64,000 nt of DNA from JAAYVZ01 sp035384965 (GTDB lineage: Bacteria > Acidobacteriota > Thermoanaerobaculia > Thermoanaerobaculales > Thermoanaerobaculaceae). The DNA lies in NCBI GenBank assembly GCA_035384965.1, contig DAOOJE010000010.1, forward strand, positions 1-64,000. Direction: 5' to 3'. Shown here in pieces: positions 1 through 8,411 of this stretch. Numbering within the stretch: the first letter of the stretch is position 1; every line of letters starts with the position of its first letter. The position numbers and the translations under genes were made by a program. The notes under the pieces were generated by a model, which ran no database searches, was not told the DNA's origin, and saw only the letters and a program-made list of their open reading frames with translations.

Positions 1-720
1 GACGACCTGGACTACATGCACGCGCGGTACTACGGGACGAAGATGGGGAGGTTCGCGAGTGTGGATCCCTCGTCACGTTCCATCGGAGCCGAGCGGCCCC
101 AGAGCTGGAATCGGTACTCCTATGCTCGAAGCAACCCACTACGCTTTCTGGATCCCGATGGCAATGACGAGGTGGAATACGGGGGAACGAAACTGACGAT
201 CTTCCCCGGTGATGTCCTTGTCGTGAGGGGTTCCAAGGAGGGCGACTATCACGTCGTGACCTACGTCGGCGGGGGTAAGCCCGGACAGATTATGGTGGTG
301 GAGAACAGCCCTGGCCGAAACAGGGACCTGAGCGTGTTCGGCCCGGGCACGGTGGAAAAGCTCCGAGACAACACAGGAAGCAGTCATCCTCCCGTCGATC
401 TGCTCGCACTCCAGGTCAACGGGCAGCCGAACTCCTACCACCCGGACAACGGTGGCAAGGCGCTCGGCGCCGTGCAGCACGACGGCCCGCCGCTGACCGG
501 CGAGCAGGTCAAGGCGGCGGCGGCTACCGTTACGATGGCCTACATGTCGCCCCCCGACTACAAACAGTGCACTCATTTCGTCCTCGAACTCGCTCGAATG
601 CTGGAGGTCAAGCTCAGGCTTGCCCCCGAGCGCAGCGGCGAGGACCCGGAGGGCGTGGGGCGCTTCGTGAGAAGCGTGGCATCACGAACCGCACGCGGTG
701 GTTTACCGCCAGCGCCTTGA
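1..720 (+). CDS. Rhs/YD-repeat protein, 3' end, with C-terminal effector-like domain (partial)
   Basis: The reading frame is open from base 1, so the start lies upstream of the window. The first visible residues carry the Rhs core signature: a YMHARYY block, then GRFASVDP, NRYSYARSNP and the LDPDG motif that ends Rhs cores. The roughly 185 residues after LDPDG form a variable tip. Counting from the Met at base 16, it has GDVLVVRG, then His79 in YHVVTYVGG, and much later Cys185 in QCTHFVLELARML. A His before a Cys that opens a helix is the order of circularly permuted NlpC/P60-like papain folds (LRAT, YiiX). That fold call is inference from motif order. Rhs tips are commonly toxins delivered to neighbouring cells. 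The Rhs identity is firm; the tip activity is not. Confidence 0.85.
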   Translation, partial: DDLDYMHARYYGTKMGRFASVDPSSRSIGAERPQSWNRYSYARSNPLRFLDPDGNDEVEYGGTKLTIFPGDVLVVRGSKEGDYHVVTYVGGGKPGQIMVVENSPGRNRDLSVFGPGTVEKLRDNTGSSHPPVDLLALQVNGQPNSYHPDNGGKALGAVQHDGPPLTGEQVKAAAATVTMAYMSPPDYKQCTHFVLELARMLEVKLRLAPERSGEDPEGVGRFVRSVASRTARGGLPPAP

Positions 721-740
721 GGCAGGGAGGGAGGCTCCAA

Positions 741-1220
741 ATGAGGAAGCGCGCAATTTGGATCGGCATCGCGACACTTGCTGTTGTCATGACGTGTGCA
801 ATGGCCGTGGTCATTGCACAGCAGGAGGAGAAGGACGAGGAGGAGTATGTCTCGCACCCGGATTTTACCGCCCAGAGGGCGACCTGTGGCGCGATCTGGG
901 GAGCCAACCTCAACGTCGAGGCGTTCAAGAGCGATTTTCCTGGAGAGAAGCTGCCGACAACGCTGAGTGCTCTGCACCAGGTGATGGGAGGCGTTGATCC
1001 CGACGGTCGGTTGTGGCTCGATGGTTGGGGGCGGCCGCTCGTCTATTTCGTCACCTGGGATGGGCACTACGTGATTGCCAGCTTTGGCAAGGATGGAGTG
1101 CCCCAAGGGCAGGCCGCCACGCCCGGTGGTGCAACGATCGATACAGATCGGGATGCCGACATTGTCATGATCGACGGAGACTGGGCGCAGGCGCCCGGTG
1201 GGGTGGGTGGGCTGTCCTGA
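741..1220 (+). CDS. Small membrane-anchored pseudopilin-like protein
   Basis: A 159-residue protein begins at an ATG 9 bases after a GGGAGGG ribosome site and 20 bases after the Rhs gene. Residues 5-27 are a hydrophobic segment (signal peptide or anchor), followed by an acidic linker. The C-terminal half contains DGWGRPLVY, GHYVIASFGKDG and a late DADIVM segment, resembling the C-terminal domain of type II secretion major pseudopilins (GspG), where similar residues bind calcium. No prepilin peptidase site (G-F-T-x-x-E) is visible, so it is probably not a working pseudopilin. The gene directly after an Rhs gene often encodes its immunity protein, which makes this a candidate. That role is inferred only from position. 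Confidence 0.7.
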   Translation: MRKRAIWIGIATLAVVMTCAMAVVIAQQEEKDEEEYVSHPDFTAQRATCGAIWGANLNVEAFKSDFPGEKLPTTLSALHQVMGGVDPDGRLWLDGWGRPLVYFVTWDGHYVIASFGKDGVPQGQAATPGGATIDTDRDADIVMIDGDWAQAPGGVGGLS

Positions 1221-1408
1221 TTGCCGGCAGATGGGACCGGTGGCCGATGGGGTGGCCGTGCCATCGGATTGGTACGAGATCGGTTGCGATCGGCGGCACG
1301 CATCACCAATCGACGACACCCGATGTGCCACAGCAAAAGGAGCACCTCACCGTGCGGCGAGGGTGACGTTCGGGCACCGGTGGGGATGGGCTCGCGGGAG
1401 GGGCGGGA

Positions 1409-2068
1409 TCAGGTCTTCGGCGCTGCCTCGGCCGTTTCGCCTGGGGTCTCGGAGGAGGGCCGGAGCATGCCGTGGCGGAGCATCTCGGCGATCTCGCGGA
1501 TGACCTCCTCGGTGTCCTTGCCGAAGTGGTTGGGGACGCCGAACAGGATCTCGACCGCGAAGTAGTTGAGGAAGAAGCGGCTGGCGAGCATGACCGCGGA
1601 CAGGGGAGAGATGCCGGGGCGCAGGCGGGCGGCGAGTTCGGAGGGTTGCTCCTGGCGGGCCATGAAGTCGGCGAAGCGCTGCGCCATGTCGGAGTAGAAC
1701 TTGCGGATGTGGCTGCCCTCGAACTCGACGACGTCGACGTAGATGAGCGCCACGTAGCGGCGGTACTGCAGCACGGAGTCGCGCGCTGCGTGCCCGACGT
1801 CTTCGAGGTTGTCGGGGAACCGTCCGGTTGCGAGGGCACGGTTGAACGGGAAGTCGGGGCTCTCGATCGCCGCCCAGTACTGGTCGAGCAGCGTGCGGAA
1901 GATCGCTTCCTTGTCCGCGAAGTGGTGGTAGACGTTGCCGGTCGACACCTCTGCGCGGGCGGCGATGTCGCGTACGCTGGTGGCCCTGTACCCCTGGGTG
2001 GAGAACAGCTCGAGGGCGGCCTCGAGGATCTGGTCGCGGGAGCGTTGTGATTTCTCAGCCTGGTTCAT
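1409..2068 (-). CDS. TetR/AcrR-family transcriptional repressor
   Basis: A 219-residue protein has an N-terminal TetR DNA-binding domain at about residues 10-57: ILEAALELFSTQGYRATS, then the recognition helix region VSTGNVYHHFADKEAIF. The rest is a helical ligand-binding domain of normal length for the family, which represses transport or metabolic genes until a small molecule binds. The gene is transcribed divergently from the MFS transporter at 2270. A 26-base inverted repeat begins at its own start codon, fitting autorepression plus control of the transporter. The ligand cannot be read from the sequence. The Met chosen is the first in frame. It has only a weak ribosome site (GGATGG), so a leaderless or slightly internal start is possible. 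Confidence 0.93.
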   Translation of the reverse strand: MNQAEKSQRSRDQILEAALELFSTQGYRATSVRDIAARAEVSTGNVYHHFADKEAIFRTLLDQYWAAIESPDFPFNRALATGRFPDNLEDVGHAARDSVLQYRRYVALIYVDVVEFEGSHIRKFYSDMAQRFADFMARQEQPSELAARLRPGISPLSAVMLASRFFLNYFAVEILFGVPNHFGKDTEEVIREIAEMLRHGMLRPSSETPGETAEAAPKT

Positions 2069-2093
2069 CCCAAACCATCCGTTCGGTTTGGGA
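2068..2093. promoter_or_regulatory. Inverted repeat, probable TetR operator
   Basis: Two perfect 9-base arms, TCCCAAACC and GGTTTGGGA, are separated by 8 bases. The left arm begins on the first base of the TetR start codon. The position between a TetR gene and a divergent transporter, and the size, match a TetR-family operator. Binding here would block the repressor's own transcription start and could reach the transporter promoter in the 175 bases downstream. No other inverted repeat this good is visible in the intergenic region. Confidence 0.7.
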
Positions 2094-2269
2094 GCCTACG
2101 CTTCCAGGCTGCCGTGGTCAAGGCGCGAGCTGGCGGCACGCTGTGCCCGCTGCCTCGCACCGGCGGCGCTTTCGACGCTGCCGGGCCTCTGCTATGCTCC
2201 GCGCGGTTCTGCGCGCAGGGCGGTCCGGAGCGAGTTGGCCGCGCGGCAGGCCAGGAAGGGCGACCTACC

Positions 2270-3682
2270 ATGACCGAGAAAGCGCAACAGCTTCTCAACG
2301 ACTCCAGGGCGGCCCGGTGGACGGCGCTGGGGCTTGTCTCGTTCACGATGCTCGCGGCGTATTACTTCGTGGACGCCATCGCGCCGCTCCAGACGCTCGT
2401 GCAGCACAAGTACGCCTGGACCTCCGATCACTGGGGGTTCTTCTCGGGCGCCGAGTACCTGCTCAACGTCATGGGGTTCCTGATCATCTCGGGAATCATC
2501 CTCGACAAGATGGGGATTCGCTTCACCGGCTTGCTGTCCTCGAGCATCATGCTGGTCGGCGCCGGTATCAAGCTCTACGCGCTGTCGCCGCTGTTTCCTG
2601 CCGGCCCCCTCTACCGGCTGTTCGACTCGTTCTGGCCGTCGATGCCGGCCACGGCCAAGCTGGCGGCGCTCGGGTACGCGATCTTCGGGATCGGGGTCGA
2701 GATGTGCGGGATCACGGTTTCCCGCTCCCTCGTCAAGTGGTTCAAGGGCAAAGAGCTGGCCCTGGCAATGGGGTCACAGCTGGCGACGGCCCGGCTGGGC
2801 GCCTCGATCGCCTTCTTCTTCTCCTCGGCGGTCGGCGGCGTGAAGACGGTGGACGGGGTCGTGCAGGGCAGCCCGGTCAAGCCGGTGGCGCTCGGCGTAA
2901 CGCTGCTCGCGATCGGGCTCCTGACGTTCTTGGTCTACTCGTTCATGGATCGGAAGTTCGACAAACAGACCGGGCGCTACTCGGACGCCGACCCGTCGGA
3001 GGCGTTCCATCTTTCGGACCTCGGTAAGATCATCACCAACCCGGGGTTCCTCATCATCTCGTTCCTGTGCGTGCTGTTCTATTCCGGGGTCTTTCCGTTC
3101 CTCAAGTACGCGGTGGCGATGATGCAGGCGCGGCTGGGGCTGTCGCCCGGCGCCGGGGAGTGGATCCCGGGGCTGCTGCCGGTGGGCACGATCCTGCTCA
3201 CGCCGGTGTTCGGCCTCTACCTCGACACCAAGGGGAAGGGCGCGACGCTGATGATTCTGGGCTCGGCTCTGCTCACCGGCGCCCACCTCACGTTCGCGCT
3301 GGCGCCGATCAACATGGCCGTGGCGATCGTCGCGATCATGGTGCTCGGAGTGGCGTTCTCGCTCATCCCGGCCTCGATGTGGCCGTCAGTCCCCAAGATC
3401 GTCGAGGACCGCTACCTCGGTTCGGCCTACGCCATGGTGTTCCAGATCCAGAACGTGGGCTTGTGGTTCATCCCCTGGCTCATCGGGGTGGTGATCGAGA
3501 AGTCCAACCCCGGCGTCTCGCAGCGCATCGCCGCGGGCGACGCCACGGCCGTCTACAACTACACGAGCGCCATGCTGATCTTCTCGGCGCTGGGGGCGGC
3601 GGCGATCGGGCTGGCGTTCGCGCTCAAGTGGATCGACGCCAAGAAGGGGTACGGGCTCGAGCTGCCCAACAAGAAGAGCTGA
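2270..3682 (+). CDS. MFS transporter, MFSD1-like
   Basis: A 470-residue integral membrane protein with about 12 hydrophobic segments in the two-halves layout of the major facilitator superfamily. The start at MTEKAQQ follows an AGGAAGGG ribosome site; an upstream extension in frame lacks coding character. The segment around residues 365-410 (LIPASMWPSVPKIV, then LGSAYAMVFQIQNVGL) resembles the signature of MFSD1-type carriers. A loop of about 30 residues between predicted TM6 and TM7 is rich in charge. The substrate is unknown; eukaryotic MFSD1 moves dipeptides, but extending that to this bacterial protein is inference. The divergent TetR gene and operator suggest ligand-inducible expression. 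The gene stands alone, with 225 bases before the next operon. Confidence 0.88.
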   Translation: MTEKAQQLLNDSRAARWTALGLVSFTMLAAYYFVDAIAPLQTLVQHKYAWTSDHWGFFSGAEYLLNVMGFLIISGIILDKMGIRFTGLLSSSIMLVGAGIKLYALSPLFPAGPLYRLFDSFWPSMPATAKLAALGYAIFGIGVEMCGITVSRSLVKWFKGKELALAMGSQLATARLGASIAFFFSSAVGGVKTVDGVVQGSPVKPVALGVTLLAIGLLTFLVYSFMDRKFDKQTGRYSDADPSEAFHLSDLGKIITNPGFLIISFLCVLFYSGVFPFLKYAVAMMQARLGLSPGAGEWIPGLLPVGTILLTPVFGLYLDTKGKGATLMILGSALLTGAHLTFALAPINMAVAIVAIMVLGVAFSLIPASMWPSVPKIVEDRYLGSAYAMVFQIQNVGLWFIPWLIGVVIEKSNPGVSQRIAAGDATAVYNYTSAMLIFSALGAAAIGLAFALKWIDAKKGYGLELPNKKS

Positions 3683-3907
3683 CAGCGGCGGGCGGCGCCG
3701 CCAAGTCGGGGCCGGCTGGGCGTGCCGCTCGTGTTCCGAGGGCCCGCTCGCCGGGGGGGCGTCACCGGGCCGGGCCGTGCCCGGCGCGCCTTGCCGCGGC
3801 GCCGGCGGCTGTCGCCCTTGCCGTGTGGCCGGTGCCCCGAACAGTGCGACAATGCATGGCAGGGGCGCGCCGGGGCGGTGGCCAGGGCCGGCGCGGAGGG
3901 AGAGGAC

Positions 3908-4777
3908 ATGGACCTGCCTGTGCAAGATGTGCTGCGCCCGACCTCGCTGCGAGAGGCGCTGCAGGCGCTCGCCGACCATCCGGGCGCGCGGCCGGTGGCG
4001 GGGGGGACCGATCTTGTGGTGCAGCTCCGGGATGGCCGCCGCAAGGCGGAGCGGCTCGTCGACCTCGGTCGTGTCGGGCTCGAGGGGATCAAGGAAACCG
4101 AGCGCGGGGTGTCGATCGGTGCCGGCACGACGATGGAGGCGATCGCGTCCCACGCCGCCGTGAGAAGGCATTTCCCGGCGCTGGCGGCGGCCGCGGCGCA
4201 GGTCGGGGCGTGGCCGATCCAGTGCCGGGCCACGCTGGGCGGCAACCTCGCCAACGCCTCGCCGGCCGCTGACACTGCCCCGCCGTTGCTGGTGGCAGGT
4301 GCGGCGGTCACGCTCGCCTCGGCTCGCGGCCAGAGCCAGCTCCCGCTCGAGGAGCTGTTCGTGGGGCCCGGGCGCACGAGCCTGCGGCCAAACGAGCTCA
4401 TCGTCTCGGTGCTGCTGCCGATCACCCGCCCGGGGACCGGCCGGCGGGTGGTCGAACGGTTCGGCAAGGTGGGGCCACGCCGCGAGCAGATCATCTCGGT
4501 GGTGTGCATGGCCGGGAGAACGGTGGTGGCGGCGGACGGGCGGCTGGAGCTGGTGCGCCTGGCGTTCGGCTCGGTGGCTCCGACGCCGGTTCGCGCCCGG
4601 GCCGCCGAGCGGGTGCTCGAGCGCCGGGTGCTCGACGACAGGCTGCGGCGGGAAGCGCTGGGGGCCGTGCAGGAGGATGTGCGGCCGATCGACGATGTGC
4701 GGGCTCCGGCCTGGTACCGGCGGCTGGCGGTCGCCACGCTGCTCGACCGGTACCTCGAGGAGGTGGCCCATGCCTGA
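3908..4777 (+). CDS. Molybdenum hydroxylase FAD-binding subunit (XdhB/CoxM type)
   Basis: A 289-residue protein of the CO dehydrogenase medium / xanthine dehydrogenase FAD family. It passes electrons from the iron-sulfur subunit to FAD and then to an acceptor. The N-terminal FAD motif AGGTDL is at residues 31-36. The second FAD loop, TLGGNLANASPAADTAP, is at 109-125 and matches the family's TIGGN element; a CO dehydrogenase flavoprotein C-terminal domain follows. The ATG at 3908 sits behind GGAGGGAGAGG. It opens a five-gene operon and overlaps the next gene by 8 bases. A weak extended -10 (TGC-GACAAT near 3845-3853) lies upstream, without a good -35. The substrate is not defined by this subunit. 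Confidence 0.93.
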   Translation: MDLPVQDVLRPTSLREALQALADHPGARPVAGGTDLVVQLRDGRRKAERLVDLGRVGLEGIKETERGVSIGAGTTMEAIASHAAVRRHFPALAAAAAQVGAWPIQCRATLGGNLANASPAADTAPPLLVAGAAVTLASARGQSQLPLEELFVGPGRTSLRPNELIVSVLLPITRPGTGRRVVERFGKVGPRREQIISVVCMAGRTVVAADGRLELVRLAFGSVAPTPVRARAAERVLERRVLDDRLRREALGAVQEDVRPIDDVRAPAWYRRLAVATLLDRYLEEVAHA

Positions 4778-5243
4778 GCGGATCCGTGTCACGTTCACCC
4801 TCAACGGCGAGCGGCGGACGTTCGCGGTGCCGCCCGGCCGGCGCCTGCTCGACCTCCTGCGCGAGGACGCGGGGCTCATCGGCACGAAGGAGGGTTGCGG
4901 GGCCGGCGAGTGCGGTGCCTGCACGGTGCTGCTCGATGGCCTTCCGGTGACGTCGTGCCTGGTGCTGGCGGCCTCGGTCGAGGGCCGGACGGTGGTGACG
5001 GTGGAGGGGCTCGGCGGCGGCGGGTCGCTCCACCCGTTCCAGCGCGCGCTGGTCGAAAAGGGCGGCGTCCAGTGCGGGTTCTGCACGCCGGGGGTGGTTG
5101 TCACGGGCGCCGCGATCCTGGCCCGGGGGGTGACCGAGCCCGCCGAGGTTCCCCGGTTGCTCGCCGGCAACCTCTGCCGCTGCACCGGCTACACCAAGAT
5201 CTTCGAGGCCTTCGAGGCGGCCAGGGAGGAGTCCAATGGCTGA
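4770..5243 (+). CDS. Molybdenum hydroxylase 2Fe-2S subunit (XdhC-small/CoxS type)
   Basis: A 157-residue protein carrying both [2Fe-2S] clusters of a molybdenum hydroxylase. Cys43, Cys48, Cys51 and Cys63 form the plant-ferredoxin-type site (GCGAGECGACTVLLDG). Cys102, Cys105, Cys136 and Cys138 form the second site (QCGFCTPG and NLCRCTGY). The length and all eight ligands are standard for the CoxS/XdhC-small family. It carries electrons from the molybdenum centre to the FAD subunit. The start overlaps the stop of the FAD subunit gene and its own end overlaps the start of the large subunit, so the three are translationally coupled. The complex is expected in the cytoplasm, since no Tat or Sec signal is visible in any subunit. 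Confidence 0.95.
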   Translation: MPERIRVTFTLNGERRTFAVPPGRRLLDLLREDAGLIGTKEGCGAGECGACTVLLDGLPVTSCLVLAASVEGRTVVTVEGLGGGGSLHPFQRALVEKGGVQCGFCTPGVVVTGAAILARGVTEPAEVPRLLAGNLCRCTGYTKIFEAFEAAREESNG

Positions 5244-7638
5244 CACCACCACCCGCCCGGCCAGGCGCCAGAGGTCGCAGCCCGAGACGGCCCTCGGCCA
5301 AGACACGGGCCGGGAGCCGCAGGCCGCCCACCCCGGACCGCTCGGAGGCCGCCACGTCCGCCCCGACGCCACGGCGAAGGTCGCGGGGCTCACACGGTAC
5401 GTGGGCGACTTGGCGTTGCCGGGGATGCTGCACGCCGCGCTCGTGACCGCGCGCGTCGCCTCGGCCCGAGTCAGGAGCCTCGATGTCCGGCCTGCAGCGG
5501 CGGTGCCGGACGTGGTCGCGGTGCTCACCGCCGGGGACGTGCCCGGGCAGAACTCGATCGGCGTGATTTTCGGGGATCAGCCGCTGCTGGTCACGGACCG
5601 CGTACGCATGGTCGGCGACCGGCTGGCTCTGGTGGCGGCGCGCACGCCCGAGGCGGCGTGGACGGCGGCGCGGGCGGTGCGCATGGAGCTCGAGCCGTTG
5701 CCGGGTGTGCACGATCCGGTGGCGGCGCTGGCCGAGGGCGCCCCGGCCGTGCACGACAAAGGCAACCTGTTCCACACCTTCCGGGTGCTCAGGGGCAAGG
5801 TGTATGGCCGGCGCGCGAAGGCGGTCGCCGTCGTCGAAGCCGAGTACCACATCGGCGGGCAGGACCACGCGTACCTCGAACCGCAGGGCTGTCTCGCCAT
5901 CCCCGAGGGCCGCAGCCGCATCACCATCGTTGCCTCGTGCCAGTGCCCGTTCTATGTCCAGCACGCCGTCGCCAGGGTGCTCGGGCTGCCGCTGGCGGCG
6001 GTCCGCGTCGAGCAGGCGCCGACCGGCGGCGGGTTCGGCGGCAAGGAGGACTACCCCTCCGAGCCGGCGGCGTGTGCCGCGCTGCTTGCCTGGCACACCG
6101 GGCACCCGGTGCGACTGCTCTATCCCCGCGAGCTGGACCTGCAGGCCACGACCAAGCGGCACGCCATGGTGATCCGACACCGCTGGGGTGCCGATGCCAG
6201 GGGCAAGCTGCAGTTCGCCGAGGTCGAGACGTTCATGGACGCCGGCGCGTACGTGGGGCTGTCGACGGTGGTGGCCGAGCGCGCCAACGTCTCGTGCATC
6301 GGCCCGTACGACGTGGCGGCGGTCGATGTCAAGACGCACGTCGTGTACACCAACAACCTGTTCGGCGGAGCGTACCGCGGGTTCGGCGCGCCGCAGGTGA
6401 CGTGGGCGGCCGAGGCGACGATGGACAAGCTCGCCCGGCAACTCGGCCTCGACCCGCTGGAAATCCGGCGCCGCAACGCCCTCCACGCCAGGGCGCGCGT
6501 GCTGTGCACCGGCCAGAAGCTCGAGGGCCCGGTGCTGGCCAGGGAGGTGCTCGAAAGCGCCGCCCGCCTGGCCGGCTGGGACGCCTTCCGCGCCGGCCGC
6601 CCGGCGGAGGGAAGCCGCCTCCGGCACGGGATGGGGATCTCGCTCGTGCTCTATGGCTGCAACCTGCATCACGGCGGGCAAAAGCTCGACCGCTCCTCGG
6701 CCGTGGTCATCCTGCAGCCCGACGGCTCGGTGATCGTGCGGGTCGGGCTCACCGACATGGGGCAGGGCAACCTCACGGCGGCGCAGACGATCGCCGCCCA
6801 GGCGCTCGGGGTGTCGCCGTCGGCGGTGCAGGTCTGGCAGCCGGATACCACGACGGTCGGCGACTCCGGACCGACCGTGGCGTCCCGCGGTTCGCACATG
6901 TCGGGGATGGCGATCCTCGACGCTGTGGCGCGGCTGCGCACCCGCCTCGACCCGGTGGCGGCGGAACTGCTCGGGTGTGCGCCGGGTGAGGTGGAACTGG
7001 GAGGCGGCTTCGCCTCGGTACGGGGGCAGGCGGAGCGCCGGGTGCCGATGGCGGCGGTGGCGGCGGAAATGGCGGCCCGCCGAATCGAGGCCGTCGCCAC
7101 CGGCTGGTACCGCACCGAGCCGCGGGAGTTCGACCACGAGACGGGCCAGGGCGACCCCTACGAGTTCTACGCCATGGCGTGTCATGTCGCCCGTGTCGCC
7201 GTCGACCCCGAGCTCGGGCTCGTCACGGTGGAGGAGGTCTCGGCCGCTCACGACGTCGGGCGGGCGATCCACCGCGACGCGCTCGAGGGCCAGATCCAGG
7301 GCGGTGTCGTGCAGGCAATGGGCTGGGGGGTGACCGAGGCGTTGCACCTGAAGGACGGCGTGCTCTCGAACCCCAACTTCACCGACTACATCATCCCCAC
7401 CGCCGCCGATGCTCCGAAGATCAACATCGAGATCATCGAGAGCGAGGGGCCGGGCGGCCCGTACGGCGCCAAGGGGATCGGCGAGCCGTCGTTCATCCCC
7501 ACCGCCGCGGCGATTCGCAACGCGGTGTGCGACGCGTTGGGGGTCGAGATCGACACGCTGCCGCTGACTCCTCCGACCGTCTTGGCTGCCCTGGGCGATC
7601 GCCACCCGCTGGCGTGGGTTCTGGAGAGACGGCGATGA
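5236..7638 (+). CDS. Molybdenum hydroxylase large subunit, xanthine dehydrogenase family
   Basis: An 800-residue molybdopterin-binding subunit. Key elements: GGGFGGK at 264-270, AYRGFGAPQ at 379-387, DMGQGNLT in the cofactor region, and KGIGEP with the expected catalytic Glu750 near the C-terminus. The AYRGFGAPQ loop replaces the AYxCSFR loop of true (form I) CO dehydrogenase, so this enzyme should hydroxylate an organic substrate such as a purine, aldehyde or heteroaromatic compound. Which one cannot be told. About 35 N-terminal residues are Arg- and Pro-rich and precede the usual domain start. It overlaps the 2Fe-2S gene by 8 bases and the XdhC gene by 4 (ATGA). Confidence 0.94.
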   Translation: MADTTTRPARRQRSQPETALGQDTGREPQAAHPGPLGGRHVRPDATAKVAGLTRYVGDLALPGMLHAALVTARVASARVRSLDVRPAAAVPDVVAVLTAGDVPGQNSIGVIFGDQPLLVTDRVRMVGDRLALVAARTPEAAWTAARAVRMELEPLPGVHDPVAALAEGAPAVHDKGNLFHTFRVLRGKVYGRRAKAVAVVEAEYHIGGQDHAYLEPQGCLAIPEGRSRITIVASCQCPFYVQHAVARVLGLPLAAVRVEQAPTGGGFGGKEDYPSEPAACAALLAWHTGHPVRLLYPRELDLQATTKRHAMVIRHRWGADARGKLQFAEVETFMDAGAYVGLSTVVAERANVSCIGPYDVAAVDVKTHVVYTNNLFGGAYRGFGAPQVTWAAEATMDKLARQLGLDPLEIRRRNALHARARVLCTGQKLEGPVLAREVLESAARLAGWDAFRAGRPAEGSRLRHGMGISLVLYGCNLHHGGQKLDRSSAVVILQPDGSVIVRVGLTDMGQGNLTAAQTIAAQALGVSPSAVQVWQPDTTTVGDSGPTVASRGSHMSGMAILDAVARLRTRLDPVAAELLGCAPGEVELGGGFASVRGQAERRVPMAAVAAEMAARRIEAVATGWYRTEPREFDHETGQGDPYEFYAMACHVARVAVDPELGLVTVEEVSAAHDVGRAIHRDALEGQIQGGVVQAMGWGVTEALHLKDGVLSNPNFTDYIIPTAADAPKINIEIIESEGPGGPYGAKGIGEPSFIPTAAAIRNAVCDALGVEIDTLPLTPPTVLAALGDRHPLAWVLERRR

Positions 7639-8411
7639 ACGAGCTGCGAACTGCGCTGGAATGGGTGGATGCCGGGAAGACGTGCGTCCTCGTCACGGTG
7701 ATCGAGGCGAGGGGCTCGGCGCCGCGCAAGGAAGGGGCGCGTCTGGCGCTGTGCGCCGACGGTCAGCGGGTCGGCACGGTCGGCGGCGGCGAGGTCGAGG
7801 AGAGGGCGCTCGCCGAGGCGCGGGCGCTCCTGCAGTCGTCCGAGACGACGCGCCTCGTGGAGCAGGTCGCCACGTGCGGCGGCCAGGTCACGCTGTACTG
7901 CGAGAAGCTGGCGCCGCGGCGGCGCCTCGTCGTGGTCGGGGCCGGGCACGTCGGGAGGGCGATCGCCCAGGCGGGAGCGCACGCAGGGTTCCGGGTCACG
8001 GCGGTGGCGCCGTCGGCCCCGGAGCGGGTGGCTGACACCCCCCGTGTCCAGGCGGTCGCGGCGGACGATCCAGCCTGGCTCGACACAGCGGAAGCCCCGG
8101 CCGCCACTCACGTGGTGTGCGCGACCGGAACCCACGCGGGTGACACCGGCTGGGCTGTGGCGGCGCTGCACGCCGGCTTCGCCTCGGTGGGAGTCGTCGG
8201 CTCGGCCGGGAAGGCGCAAAACATCCGGCGCCAGGCTGCCGCCGACGGCGTGCCGCCGCGCCGCATCGACGAGCTGCGCTGTCCGGTCGGGCTCGACATC
8301 GGTGCCGTGACACCCGAGGAAATTGCGGTCGCCGTCGTCGCCGAGCTCATCTTGCTCGAGCGCAAGGGACACGTGCCCGAGGCATGGCGCAAGCAGGTAC
8401 GGCCGGTCTGA
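7635..8411 (+). CDS. xdhC: XdhC/CoxI-family maturation factor
   Basis: A 258-residue XdhC-family protein. The N-terminal XdhC_CoxI domain has TVIEARGSAPRKEGARL at 21-37, GTVGGGEVE at 47-55 and a conserved CGG at 81-83. The C-terminal Rossmann domain begins with VVVGAGHVGRAI at 99-110. Known members bind molybdenum cofactor, promote its sulfuration and hand it to a xanthine dehydrogenase-type apoenzyme. Its ATG overlaps the large-subunit stop by four bases, so it is coupled to its client enzyme. The presence of this gene argues that the hydroxylase uses a cyanolysable sulfido-Mo centre, an inference from the family's role. Confidence 0.92.
   Translation: MNELRTALEWVDAGKTCVLVTVIEARGSAPRKEGARLALCADGQRVGTVGGGEVEERALAEARALLQSSETTRLVEQVATCGGQVTLYCEKLAPRRRLVVVGAGHVGRAIAQAGAHAGFRVTAVAPSAPERVADTPRVQAVAADDPAWLDTAEAPAATHVVCATGTHAGDTGWAVAALHAGFASVGVVGSAGKAQNIRRQAAADGVPPRRIDELRCPVGLDIGAVTPEEIAVAVVAELILLERKGHVPEAWRKQVRPV

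Noticed and set aside
3691..3702. GC palindrome GGCGGCGCCGCC after the MFS gene
   Set aside because: Too short, without a T-run, to call a terminator in such GC-rich DNA.
5101..7605. A long minus-strand open frame under the molybdenum hydroxylase genes
   Set aside because: Same shadow effect; the plus-strand proteins have complete family motifs.
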